Shown here: positions 1-11,858 of the stretch, in pieces
How the letters are laid out: each line of letters begins with the position of its first letter
Position numbering within the stretch: position 1 is the first letter of the stretch
Assembly: GCA_030248065.1 (NCBI GenBank)
Contig: JASAMV010007625.1
Location: forward strand, 62,001 to 126,000
Direction of reading: 5' to 3'
Origin: Rhynchonema sp. JSB1_4
Lineage: Eukaryota; Nematoda; Chromadorea; Monhysterida; Xyalidae
DNA: 64,000 nucleotides
Program-made: the position numbers and the translations under genes
Notes under the pieces: model-generated
What the model was told of the DNA's origin: nothing
The model's database searches: none
Seen by the model: only the letters and a program-made list of their open reading frames with translations

Positions 1-961
1 AATATCGGGCAGTTTTGTTCCGGATAGGCCATGTTGGCCGATCGATTTGGGTGGGTAGTCACAAGTTTGGTCAAGCTCGTCAAAACTCCTGTTTTTGATC
101 CCGATGCCAACTAACGAGATGACATAATTGAAAAACAGACGAGGTCAAAAACCAAAAGAACAATAGCGGCGGGGCCGGTTTGAACACGCGCACAACCTGC
201 ATCCCTCCGGGACGTGGAAGCATTCTCGCATAATGCCACAGTCTGACCAGTCGCCGACTACATCGACGGTCAGATCTACGCCGCGGGCAATCGACTGAAA
301 TACAGATGCGTTGATCTGAATAATGGAATTGGAAAAAACGCCATTTTCTCACCAGTGCGCTGGCGATCGTCGTCAGGCTGCCAGCGTCCATTGTGAACGT
401 CAAGATTTTTTATGCCTTGGCGACCGTATGTCCCAGTTGCTTTGTTTTTGCATAAAAATCTGAAATGTAAAAGTGGCCTATGTTCCGGTTGTCTTTGGCT
501 AAAAGTTTGAAATGAAAAATTGACCGATGATTGATTGATACCAAAACCCTGCCAAAACTGAACGTCAGGACAATAAAAACGGCTGGCATTGGATACACAT
601 GACGTGACGTGATACACGCTCAGTTTACCTTAGAAGCTGATTGGCATGCTCATTAGTTCGAGATAATGTATTTAATCCGGAAACTGTTTTGCGTGGGTCG
701 CACACATGACAATGTTGTCGGATTATTTCCATTTCATCGCACTCGCACACAGTTGGTGTTGGCAGTTAACTGGTTTCGCAAGCAACTATTATCCCAAAAC
801 TGATACAGAGCAACGATTTTGTAAACGAAAAACGCGCAGTGACGATAAAGGGGAAATGCTACAATTCACTCATTGTTGCAATTGCAATCGCATTTGCAAA
901 CTTGCTTCTATATATGTGTCCTTTTTATTCAATTTTCACCATTCACCCGTTCAATTTGCAG
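1..961. other. no gene recognised; probably a DOP1 intron
   Basis: No exon in this stretch could be supported. The first recognisable DOP1 exon opens at 962 after a pyrimidine-rich acceptor and is entered in phase 0, so further 5' exons must exist. They are either left of the window or hidden here among short open frames with no recognisable family features. I see no promoter or repeat. Confidence 0.4.
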
Positions 962-3900
962 CAAATCCGTTCGCTGATTCTCGATCTGCTCAATCCGATC
1001 GCCGTGAATTTCCCGGCCAATTTCGTGTCAGCGATGTCGATTGTGTGGCAGCGACGCAATGGTGGTGATGACCAGCGATTTGTGATTGGCAGCGATTGCA
1101 ACATGGTGCGTTTGAACTGAAATCTCGGGGTTGGGCAAAAAGTTACGGCTTGCTCACTGACTTGCGTAAAGCAACCATGAGTGGCCAGCATTTTGCAGCC
1201 AGCGAGCACCACCAACACAAACAGCAGTAGTTCGATGGCGTACAGCAGTGGTCAATTGGATGTGGCCGATGTTATGCTGCATATCAAACGATTGCCACTT
1301 GACAGTGTCATCATGGCTGTACTGCACACGTTGAGAGACCCGGCGTCGACAAGGGGAGTCACTGACAAGGTCGGTGAAAGCTGCGGTTGATGACAAGGTT
1401 TTCTAGTTGTATTACAAATAACGATCGACAACGTGTCGTTTCTGCAATGGCGTGAGAATGTCATTCATTGCGTCATAATTATTGGAATGGTTGAAATGTA
1501 TGATAATTGAGGAAAAATAATAGCGGCAACCGAACTGTGCCTGAATTTGATTGGGAATTTGGAACAAGTAAAGCTAGAGGAAGACAGAGAGTGTTTGAAA
1601 ATATTAGTTATTCAGTCGTACATGCGGCACTGCACATTCCTTTGTTTTTTTGCTACAAAATCCATACGGCTGGGTATGGGTAGTGAGTGAATATCCGTGT
1701 ATAGGTCTTGTATTGAATGAACAGTTAGGTAATTGATCTCCATTTCTTCAGCAAGAGACTATCCCGACTGATTATGGTGTACTTGAGCTGTTGCACGGAT
1801 GTCTGCTGCAAACGAACAAGACCGCACAATTGGCCTGTTGGCCACAATTGCAACAACTCATATTGGACACTCTCACTTTCACACATCTTTCTGCGTCCAC
1901 AACGTGTCTGCTGTTCATGTAAGTCGTTGTTGCTTTTTATCGTTGTTCGGTTGTAATCTTTCGTTGATTGATCTCATGAAGAAAACGGGGAGAAACGTGG
2001 CCTTGCAAAAGGTTCTGGACTGTACAGTTCTTACCCGGTACTTTTCGTCAGCTTCTTTGTTTATGGCGAGGAAAATCCTTTGTTTTGTGCTAATTATCTT
2101 TGTAGTTCGTAATTTGGACGTAAAAGTTTCGGCTAGCTTACCATTGTCAAATTTCTGTATTGATGTCAGGTGATGTTTCAGTATCTTCGTTGATCATGTG
2201 TTGACGTGTCACCAAAATATGAGTGCAACCTCAGTCACCAACGACGATCATCAACGATCGATGCAACGCGCTGTTCAGGTACCGTTCGCGTTTGGTGATG
2301 TTTCGTGAGGTGGACCTAATCTGCATATTAAAAACATTTTTTTTGTCAAATGTAGTCTGAACTTGCCGTGTTTGCAACGCTCGATACATTGTACAGATTG
2401 GTTTAGCACACAGCACTAATATTCTAAATTCACTAATCACATTTATTGACAGGACACCTGTCAACGACTAATTGAAGCGATCAATGGTGTGGTCGGCTGG
2501 CAGTTGGAGCACAGCACATGGCTGAAACGTACATTGGTGGTGAAGAACGATGCGCATATGATTAGTACTGGTGGGTTGATGCGACGTGTTGGGTGATGAG
2601 TCTTTATTTACAATCAGTGAAATTGTAAAATATGATCGTGGTAACTTATTGGATAAGTATAACGAAGGTTACCATCCTTGATATGATTGCACATCGGTGG
2701 TGTATCATCGCTTTTGTTGGACCTTGTGTCTCTCGGGCGCTAAGGTTCGGTTTTGGATAAGAGCTGCGCCAAGAAAGCTTTAGATGCAAATGATTACCGA
2801 GCTAAGTAAGTTTTGAGTCCCTTACCTAGTATTATGCAAAAATTTTGATCTCACAAACAGTGGAACACAGAAGAAGTGTGTTGCAATTTGCAGACATGTC
2901 GTCACCGAGTCTAACTATGTCAAGCCGCAGTTCGGACATCAACCTGAATGGAATGCTAGCGCCGAGTCCGACCACCGACTCTGGCTTGATCACGACCACA
3001 ATGGGATCCACTCAGTCGTTGGTTGAGACTGGCAAGGATGCTGCGAGTGAAAGTGGCAAAAGTGGTATGTTGATATCGTGTCAAATATTGTTGTCGTGCG
3101 TAAAAGAATGGCACGAGCAAGAATGAAAGCTGATAGCCTTAACATCGCGATGGGCCTTTTGTGCCCATCTCGATTGTATTTCGACAAGATTGTCAGTTTT
3201 TGCCAGCGTAAGGGTTGTGACCGTAAACTTGCGTGTTGGGTCGAATCCTCAAGAGTACCATACGCGGATCAATTGATCACACATTTAGCGTGCAGATTAT
3301 TACCGGATACGTAAAACATTTGCAATTCTAACTGTGGAAATGAATGAACCATTGCGATGTTGGAGCAGCTAGTGCAATTGTACCCATTACCTGCAGGCAA
3401 GTCACGTCGCACATCCACGACACCGCAACGGGATACGAACAACAATCAAAGGAAAGACCAGAGCACCCGCGCGCTGGGGCTGTTGGCTGAGGTTAGTGGT
3501 CATCAATATTTTGGTGAACCAACTGTTTACGATCTCGTTAATTATTCACATAAAGTGCTTTTGCAGCATTTGGCCACGGTGTTGGATACGATATGCAAGA
3601 GCGAGGACAAAGACCGTATGCTGCCGCTGTTGTACCAAGTCTGGGCGAACACGGTGCCCTATCTGAAATCACGAAAGTTAGTTGCGAATCTTTGAATTAT
3701 GCTTATTTCAAACGGGTCAAAATTATAAATGACTTAATTCCATTATTTTTTACAGTCCCAAAAACGTGACCAATTTCACGGCAGCCTCCAAGCTGTTGGC
3801 ATCACTCAGTTCACACGCGTACACACGGACAGTGTGGCGTAAGCATGTGCTCGACTTGTTCACTGAATCAAGTGTGTGCCTTTCCTCCACATGAAGTTGT

Positions 3901-6900
3901 TGGGTTTTGGAATACTCCCTGACGTTACCGACCCTCTACACAGTGACTGTGAACATTCTTTACCGAGATTTTAGGTCCCAATTTGCCATTATCGTCCTAA
4001 CCAGTCTGCATTCCCGATATTCTCCATATAATTGCACCGATGGGGTCACTACACTTTTCACATTTGACGAATAAATATCGTCACTTTATTGACGCTTCAG
4101 GCAGATTATTTCGAACACTTTCAGATTTCTTCCGAATGGACCAAACGTGCCTGACGCACTGGCTCACCGTAATTGACAATCTGATCACGCATGATAAAAC
4201 GACGCTGAAAGAGTTGCTGAGTATGTTTTTCATCCATCTGCTGTTGCCCAGCAAAACGTGTTTGGATCTGTGACCACACCAACCCTCCGCTGATGTCTCA
4301 CTGGTGTACGACTATCGTTTGTTGGGGTTTCCCTGCAGTATCGCCCCGTCAAATCCTACTGTTTGGATTATGAACTGGCACAAAAATAAATCCAAATTGT
4401 CAAAAACTCACCAACTGTTCTCACATAAAAGTCAGAGGGCTATCATATTGTTGCAGCACGCATCGCCCCGTCGCAGGTGGGTGGTCTGCCATTTATGGCC
4501 AGCAAAGAGCACGAATATGAACAACGATGTGGCACGCTGAAGAGACTCACGTTCATCGTGCTCAGCTCGCAACTTGATCAATATCAACCCAATTATCCGG
4601 ACTTTCATGGTTGGTCATTGAATTTTGAATGTTTCCTTTTGGCTCATCTCGATATCTTTTTATGCTTTTGTTGTTTTCTATAGTCGTAGTGTATTTAGGG
4701 ACAATTCATCCGGACAAGCGTGCAGAGCCTTAGATACCTTTGTGATTTGCTCGTATGGCGACATGTGACTTCCGTTGCCGCTCGTACGAGCTTAGGTCTT
4801 CAGCATGTAGTTGACCTAACACACTGACTTTATCACCAAAGCTGCAGAAAATCGCATAAGAAAGCGCTTTAGAGTTTGAACCATTCTGTATTCACTAAAG
4901 TACATTTCCTCTGCCTGCAGAACGTCTGGTGGACAGTCTACGGAACTACGCGGTGCCGCACGTCTACGCACATGTGTACCTGTGCATTCGCGTGTTGCTC
5001 ATACGCGTCTCACCCATGTATCTCGGATCGCTCTGGCCGGTGATTTTGGCTGAATTGGTGTGTTAATTTCAGACTTATTTGTTTTTGTTCAGCTTCGCAA
5101 CCCGAAGCAGCAATTTAATGGTCGTAGGTAGGGTTAAAACGGAGTCGTGCTCTCTTGCCGAATCCCGATCCCGAACGTTTCAAAATAAATCAAAATAAAG
5201 TCACGTGAACCCCAAAACAGCACCGATCACCAAGTCTGATACCGACCAGCATGAGTCATTCAAGAACTGTTAGTCTGCATGACTTTGCTTACAGACTGCC
5301 ACATTCATGCAACTACATCAGCATCTCTGTTCGCCTGATAACAAACCTTCGGATGATATGAAGTCAGTTTTTTGTTGAATATTTTTTTATGTCTGTTCAT
5401 AGCACATTGCTTTCTGCGGGTGCGTTCGCATAAATGACGATCATTTTTGGGAACCAGTTCGCAACGAGTAACCAAAAAGCACACTGTCGTGCCATTCACG
5501 TGGAGAATAATTTATAATTATAATCATTTTTATTATTACTATCATAATAACTCAAGATTATTTATGAACGGTTGCAGGGCGCGCGACGAGCAATGGCTTC
5601 AGTTGTACTTGGCTGCGTGCAAACTGCTCGAAACACTGCATCTGCTGCCCACCGAGTATTTGACACATTTTCAAATGTTAGTGGGCTCATGTATGCGTTT
5701 GATATTGATCACCACGGCCATCTGAGTTCGGGGTTGATTCTGATCTGGCTGCAAAATGTTTCGATTGTCACATACATAGCTGTAACCGGATTTACTTTTG
5801 GTCCCGTCCCGACCGACAGTTGTCAGTTAAACGTAGTAAACCAGGACAGGCAACCAATTTACAAAGCTCAATCAACAATGATAAAGTCAATTATGTTTTA
5901 CCCTAATTCAGGTTCGAATGGTCATTTTTCCCGACTGTGAATCCAAATAGTGCGGATCACCGGGTCGATTGTTACGATACGTTTGCACCGTTGTTGTGTC
6001 GTATACACAAGGAGATGGAAGCAAAGGTACGGTTTAGCTGGTTTGCACTGATGTTGACCAGGGTAAAACTTGTTTTTGTGTGTCTTTGAGAGACGAACAG
6101 CACCAAAGACTTTGGTGCTGTTCGTCTCTCAAAGACACACAACAACATGATTGCATTACGGCACTGCCATCCCGGCAACATCAAAGACAGGGTAAAACTG
6201 TTGTTTATTTGGCGCAAAGTAGAGTGACTGATCAAAATTAGTCCAGAATCTCTTGCAAAGTACGACTGTCCGTGGATCCGAAACTTTGTTTTGGTCTATA
6301 AAGCGGTTTCACATCTGGTGATGTGGTCTGCCTTGGTCACATGACCTTTGAATCCGCCGTGTTTCGAGATCTGCAGAGCCGCTAGTCTTGACCAACGTAA
6401 AAGTCGTCGTCCGAGAACAACTTTTACGCTGGTCGAAAGTGGTGGCGCCAAGTAAGTTTCAAAACATCCTCAACACAAAGAGGTCGCGTGACCAAAGCAG
6501 ATCGAAACTAGGGTTAGAGGCGGGGGGGGGGAAAAAAAAAATTTTTTTTTTTAAATTTTTTTTTTTTAAAAAAAAAAAAATAAAAAACCCCCCCACCTCC
6601 TCCTCCACCAACCAAAAAACCACACCAAACAAACCCCTCTCCAAACACAAAAACAAAAAAAAAGTACGCAAAAAAAAAAATAAAAAAAAAAAATTTTAAA
6701 ATATAAAAAAAAAAAAAAAAAAAATATAAAAAAAATTCTTCCCCCCCCCCCCCCCACCCACACCCCACCCACCCACCACCAAAACACACCAACCAACACC
6801 ACCCCACACAAAACACACCCCAAAAACTCCTCCTCCACAAAAACAACCAAAAAAACCAATCCAAACCACCACACCACCCCCCCCCACCCCCCCCCCCCCC

Positions 6901-7195
6901 CCCCCCCCCCCCCCACCCACCCCCCCCCCGATAACCAGGAAGTTTGACAGCGTTGCTAATGTTTCAGTTCGGTGCATTGCCCATCCAACCCACCAATTGC
7001 CAACTGCCAATTGTCAGTCAAATACGCACTATCGGCAGTCTATCCGATCTGCAGCCGTTCGTTCATTGGTTGACGGCGTTGTATCTGACCAATGAGCGTT
7101 GTGGGCAAAGTTACACGGATGAACAGCGATTGGCTGACGCTGTACAGGGCGTAGAGAAAGGGGTGCTGCTGGAATTGATGGACACAAACTTTTGA
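962..7195 (+). CDS. DOP1: DOP1 (dopey) homologue, C-terminal part, 15 exons, 5' partial
   Basis: Dopey-family protein, a large peripheral membrane protein of Golgi/endosome traffic that works with MON2. Exons: 962-1105, 1199-1369, 1752-1918, 2182-2278, 2453-2570, 2861-3064, 3397-3491, 3567-3676, 3756-3871, 4125-4220, 4457-4609, 4921-5057, 5578-5676, 5912-6026, 6968-7195. The translation follows the C-terminal third of animal DOP1: LLPLLYQVWANTVPYLKS, SKLLASLSSHAYTRTVW, NLITHDKTTLKELL, EHEYEQR..LKRLTF..SQLDQYQ, then YLGSLWPVILAELV and EQWLQLYLAACKLLE with FQMFEWSFFP. Phases agree at every junction except 5057 to 5578, where a small exon is probably missing. The 2861-3064 exon is Ser/Thr-rich and poorly conserved, probably a linker. 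The stop is TGA at 7193. The last intron (6027-6967) holds a perfect palindrome and an odd A/C-only tract. The N-terminal dopey domain is not in the window. Confidence 0.93.
6076..6142. repeat. perfect 67-bp palindrome in the last DOP1 intron
   Basis: Two 33-base arms are exact reverse complements around a single A at 6109; each arm contains CTTTGAGAGACGAACAGCAC or its complement. A copy of CAGGGTAAAACT lies on each side (about 6059-6071 and 6190-6201). It could be a very small foldback element or an inverted duplication. Transcribed RNA would form a complete hairpin within the DOP1 intron. Confidence 0.9.
6388..6440. repeat. inverted-repeat core with the 'TTTTACGCTGGTCGAAA' motif
   Basis: TTGACCAACGTAAAAG and CTTTTACGCTGGTCGAAA face each other across about 20 bases. 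The same facing motif occurs near 9408-9465 (degenerate) and at 58283-58335 as the centre of a 540-bp foldback. I read it as the inner part of a decayed inverted-repeat element in the last DOP1 intron. Confidence 0.55.
6525..6930. repeat. anomalous two-letter tract (poly-A/T then A/C only)
   Basis: After a G run the sequence becomes long A and T runs, and from about 6580 almost only A and C for some 350 bases, ending in C runs just before the last DOP1 exon. It contains no G except isolated positions. Open frames here are by-products of the two-letter composition. It is either true simple-sequence DNA or a badly resolved stretch of the assembly. Confidence 0.85.
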
Positions 7196-8237
7196 TTGTT
7201 GATTTTGCCTGATTTGTAAAGGTCATGATTCTCTTATACTGTTCATTTTATGCACTTTTATCCCCACAAGTTATTCTATGGCCTAAGATGCTCAAACAAT
7301 CCCCTAGTCTTGTAAGTTCACTGATGTTGTCACGTACACATTACAAGCAGGCTTTACGCAATCATCTACATACATTGTTACATTTGTGGTGGCCGCCTAC
7401 ACAGCTAGAGTGCACAGTTGCGTTGTTCCATGTTTTCATTTCGTAAAGCACCGAAACTAGAATCTTGCAGTAAATATAATCTTGTATGAACAATACTCCC
7501 GGTTCAGTGATTTTGGTGGGATTTAATTGTTTTGTCACGTATTCGTGTGCTTGGTTGTTTCTGTTGCCGTCTATTCTTGCGTATCGTTGTGTCTTCCAAA
7601 TTATAGTTGAGTTTACAATCTGGGTCGTATTTCTCACTTTTACTGGGTTTTTGCTGTTTTTATGTTTTGAAAGTTCACTTCCGGAAATTCCGTACATATT
7701 CATTTCATATCGCTGTGTTGCTTGTGTGCACCAATTATAACATTTACACAGTGTTTACGTTATTATCTTACTGTTGAGTGTGAAATTTTTAGCTGTTATG
7801 TTGTGTCATATTTACTGTAGTTGTCGATAATATTATTTTCCTAGCAGATTAATTAATTAACTACTCATGCGTAGTAAGCCACAAAATTTTTTATTGATTT
7901 GATTACTGTGCTTTCCTTCGCGTCCTGGGATCACCACCGGGATTTTGCGCAACAACACACACACACATTACTGTGCTTTCCAATGATGGAGTGTTCGTGA
8001 AGAAAAATATTCCCAGTTATTCGGTCTTGTCTGTGATCCCTGAGCCTTTTTTCGGTGGTATATCCATGTTTTGCTTTTTCTTCTTTTCACATAAACCTTT
8101 GGATAATAAAGATTGTATTACATGAGATGATGGCTGTTTTAGTTTCGTCAACCTTTCGGTTGCTATATTGCCCGTATCGTTCTGTATTTTACAGGACAAC
8201 ATATTTTTCACAGCAGAAAAAGAAATTGCCGTTCAAA
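7196..8237. other. intergenic: DOP1 3' region and UBE2Z upstream region
   Basis: About 1 kb between the DOP1 stop and the UBE2Z leader on the same strand. It is AT-rich, has a short CA run near 7960 and an AATAAA-like ATAATAAAG at about 8103. No exon or inverted repeat is evident. The gap is too long and featureless to argue for co-transcription of the two genes. Confidence 0.5.
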
Positions 8238-8285
8238 ATGGGTCACCAACCATCGTTGTGTCAGTGTCTTGATGAATTCCAATAA
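8238..8285 (+). promoter_or_regulatory. upstream open reading frame overlapping the UBE2Z start
   Basis: ATG at 8238 opens a 15-codon frame ([15 protein letters not shown]) ending TAA at 8283. It overlaps the proposed UBE2Z start (ATG 8272) in another frame, so a ribosome using it would read past the main start. That would reduce or condition UBE2Z translation if the transcript begins upstream of 8238, which is not shown. Confidence 0.4.
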
Positions 8286-11200
8286 TATGGAAGCTCAAAC
8301 TAGTAACGGAGGGACCACTGGCACCAAGTCCACTCCCACGGCGTCCACTTCGAAAATGAGCAAAAGCGCAGGTGAATTTGAATTTTTTTGTCAATTTGTT
8401 TCTGTGGAGCTTTCCATGGCATGTACCCAAGGTAAAGCCTTTCGTGATAAAAGAACTAGTTCGTGATTGAAATCGTGCTTTTGTATCACCAGCAGTGTAA
8501 AAAACGTTCACTGATAGGCTAGTGAGCGAGAGATGCAGTAGGGTCCTGTCGAATCGACAGCGTCGTGTCGATTACTGCATCTGCCCCTCACCCAAACTGC
8601 TGCATCAGGCATTATAAACAAGGTTGACTGTAAAACCATGAACTACTATGGTAAATTTCTAAGTTCACTGCTGTGTGTAGTAAAATACGCTCGATAGTTA
8701 ATATCCGCGTCTAAACCCGAACGCTAAACACGCGCATTTCTGAAACATTGCGCACATCTGGCTGGCAAGCTGCATGTGTGTCTGCTGCCCGAATATTTCA
8801 ATAATTTTCGGGTTTAGATCTGGGCGTTAACTTTGGAGCGTACTTCACTGCGCGGCAGCGAATTGGGAAGTTTACTGCCCAAACAAAATGCAACATTTCC
8901 AGCTCTACTCCAACAATTGACCAAATGTGCGTGGGACCCATTCGATTGCAAAGACTGGGACAATCAATCGCCCACACCGATGCTCATCAAAAGGGTACAA
9001 CGTGATCTCCAACAATGTTTCAATGTTGGTTTGGGTTGGCTGATGTTTCAATCATTTGTGTGTGTGTGTTTGGATTTTGGTTATTTGCGCTCGAGAGAAT
9101 GCCGCAAATTTTGTCCAACACCGTTAAGGTGTAAGACGTAAGATGTGCAACTGGCAAAACATCGGCAACAATCAGCCTTATGATGGGAGTTCCCCACCTT
9201 TTCAACTGGTATTGTTGCGAACGGTCAATTCAACAGGGCAGCATCAGTTTTGTGGCCAGCCCACCCCACCTCACTCTCTACTTCTCAGCAGAGAGCTCAT
9301 GCAAATAAAACGCTAATGTTTCAGCAGCTAACACAAACTTGTGGATCGGATCCGATGTGATCAGCTTTGGTCACGTGACAGTAATTTAAAGGATATTTTT
9401 TACGCCACTCATGTCGTCCAGCGTAAAAGATGTTCCCCGACCTAACATGAATAACTAATAAGCTGGACGAAATTAATGGCTCCAGTAAATTTCTTTATCT
9501 GCTTGATGGAAGAATCACGCGCTACCAAGGCAAGGCATATCGAGCAAGGTATTCTCAAGCTGGGGTAGCATGATGCCATCGATCAAATTCCACAAGAGTT
9601 GGATCTTTCTATGACACAGAATCCGCCATGCGGCATCTTTGTCGTGCCGGACAACGAAATCACAACGGTGCACGCAATGGTGATCGGACCATTTGATACG
9701 CCGTATGAAGGCGGTTGGTTTATTTTGTGGCGAGGCAGATTTTGTAAAATTTTATGGCTTTTTTGGTACTTGTCTGTGTAAAGGCGTCGTTTAGCTGGTT
9801 GGTGGTGACGGTGGGTGACGCAGAAATCTAACCGGCCACCGATATCTACAGGTTTCTTCTACTTCATGATGCGCATGCCACCCGACTATCCGCTCAAACC
9901 GCCCAGAGTTCGGCTGATGACCACTGGTAACGATACGGTACGATTCAATCCGAATCTGTATAAAAACGGAAAGGTTCGTGTTTGGCGCTTGAGTGCCAAC
10001 CGAGAGTGTGTACAACTTTGATTATCGTTTATTTACACTGTGGTCTGCTCGTCGTTTGGAAACAGCTGAAAGAAATCGTCTCATGCAGCTGCTGCTTCGT
10101 GATGAAAAGTTTTCCACATGATGAAGTGAATCAAACACGCAGTAGAACTATGCAGCGAGTTTCTGCTGCCACTGTCGACGACCTTCAATCACAGACGAGC
10201 GGTGCTATGGGTCATCATCAGTGCGCGGCGCTTGAGTTGCCACGGAACGCCAGATTTACGAATTTCACTACTCCCTATCCCTTCCCCATTGCTGCAGGTT
10301 TGTCTGAGTATTCTCGGCACGTGGCACGGTCCCAGCTGGGTGGCATCACTAACGCTCGAAAGTGTGCTGCTGTCAATCCAGTCTTTGATGAACGAAAAGC
10401 CTTACCACAACGAACCGGGCTTCGAAACGGAACACGCGCCTGGCGATGCTGATCGGTAGGTATTCTCTGGCGCTTCGTGCAGAATTTGGAATTGGTAAAT
10501 GTATAATGCGCAAACACAATAGATTCTGTCCAACTTGTCTCTTGCTTGTCTCATCTGTTCTGTTAAAATCAACTGAAAAATGTCCCGCACAATCCATTGA
10601 GTATTACCGTATAAAACCCTGATGAAACAGTCTCCTTGATGGGCGAAACACTTGTGCCAAGCCAATCAACAATCCCAATTCACGGTGGTATGGCCGTAGA
10701 GTGACCGACAGCTTTGTTCCCAATTACCATCTGCCGCCCTACAGTGAATGTTCTTCAATCCGGCCGAAAAATGTCACTATCAGCAGAGTAGACTGTACAC
10801 GGCATATGGGCATTGCAGCTACAACCAAATCATTCAACACGAGTGTGTGCGTGTGGCCGTGTGCGACATGCTCGAGGGCCAGTGCACGGCCGCACAGAAA
10901 TGTCCATCGATGCTGATTGATGTGATGCGAAAGTCGTTCGTCGACTTCTACGACCACTACGTCAATGTGTGCCAGACGTTGATCGCAAAGGGACTGCAGG
11001 TGGGTGCTTGTACTTTTGGCCACGCAAGCTGATCTGGCCGGTTTTGTGCAGTCGCTTGGCCATCTCTGATCCATAATCACTGACGATGTCCCGATGCACC
11101 TACCACGTACTTGTGAAAACGTGACGAAATGGGCGAGCGCTCCATGCTGGTATTGGTTGCACCATTGAAACGCATTTTCTGAACGCGTTCGGTAACTTCT

Positions 11201-11858
11201 TCACTGTGCATTTGATGTAATTTATCGTGTGATGTGATCTATCGTGCAACAAAGCACAGCCATGCCCGAGACAACGAGTTTCTGTAAACCTGAGGTCGCT
11301 TTTCAATCTGGTATTTTTGTGGAAATCTTTTCGGTGGCAAGTTATCCACAGTCTGTTGTTGTCATGTCCTCTTAGTTTGGTCATTCACAATCAGTGATGC
11401 AGTTTGTCCGGGTGGTAGACATAGATGGGGTCCCGCTCGGTGGACATACAGTACATATAACTGGCCGGGTATGCCGATTTGGAGTATTGGTCCAGAGGTC
11501 AAAACTAGGGGTATAAAGATAGGTAACACGCTAAAATAGGCCGTAAAATGGGCCGTAAAATTTTCTGTTTGTTAGTGGATACATGAGAAAATCTAACCAT
11601 TTTTGATTCACAAAATAGTCATTTTGGCACTAGAATCAATTACCCCCAGCTACAGTACATCACCGTAGAGTACCATTGAGTTGCAAGTTTGTGTTGTCTC
11701 AATGTTCCTTTCTGCATCAGGGCACTCCGATGCACGACCCCTTCTCGGAACAACGCGGCAAGTTCGATCCCGAGTCCCTTCTGCAACGATTGGCCAATTT
11801 GAGACTAAAACTGCAAACTGATGACGATTCGACCATGAGCGAAGCCATGGAGATGTGA
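8272..11858 (+). CDS. UBE2Z: ubiquitin-conjugating enzyme E2 Z
   Basis: E2 enzyme of the UBE2Z/USE1 type, which in vertebrates takes ubiquitin and FAT10 from the E1 UBA6. Exons: 8272-8371 (Ser/Thr/Gly-rich start), 8818-9001, 9597-9713, 9852-9973, 10298-10455, 10819-10999, 11721-11858. The UBC fold is plain: [64 protein letters not shown], then [14 protein letters not shown] with the catalytic Cys, and [11 protein letters not shown]. The C-terminal extension typical of UBE2Z follows ([30 protein letters not shown]). Phases agree from exon 2 onward. The exon 1-2 junction does not keep frame, so a small exon is missing or exon 1 uses another donor such as 8431. With exon 2 ending at 9001 and exon 3 starting at 9597, the residue count matches the human enzyme exactly. 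Confidence 0.94.
9335..9480. repeat. decayed inverted-repeat element in UBE2Z intron 2
   Basis: GTCCAGCGTAAAAGATGTTC followed some 45 bases later by AGCTGGACGAAATTAATGG resembles the core seen near 6390-6440 and 58283-58335. GGTCACGTGAC precedes it, as GGTCACATGAC precedes the 6390 copy. It is an old copy of the same family, too diverged for its borders to be set. Confidence 0.4.
11392..11664. mobile_element. decayed hAT-like element, CAGTGATG family, in UBE2Z intron 6
   Basis: It begins CAGTGATGCAGTTTG and ends near TACATCACCG. The interior (GTATTGGTCCAGAGGTCAAA, GGGTATAAAGAT, GTCATTTTGGCACTAGAATC) is collinear with the intact element at 62191-62560. Its ends have drifted and no target duplication remains. 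It carries no coding capacity. It ends about 55 bases before the last UBE2Z exon. Confidence 0.7.

Noticed and set aside
3230..3260. tRNA-like GGGTCGAATCC
   Set aside because: No acceptor stem, D arm or anticodon arm can be drawn around it.
6388..7010. Lys-rich and Gly/Val-rich frames over the A/C tract
   Set aside because: Two-letter composition removes stop codons by chance; no domain, and the DOP1 reading frame resumes only at 6968.
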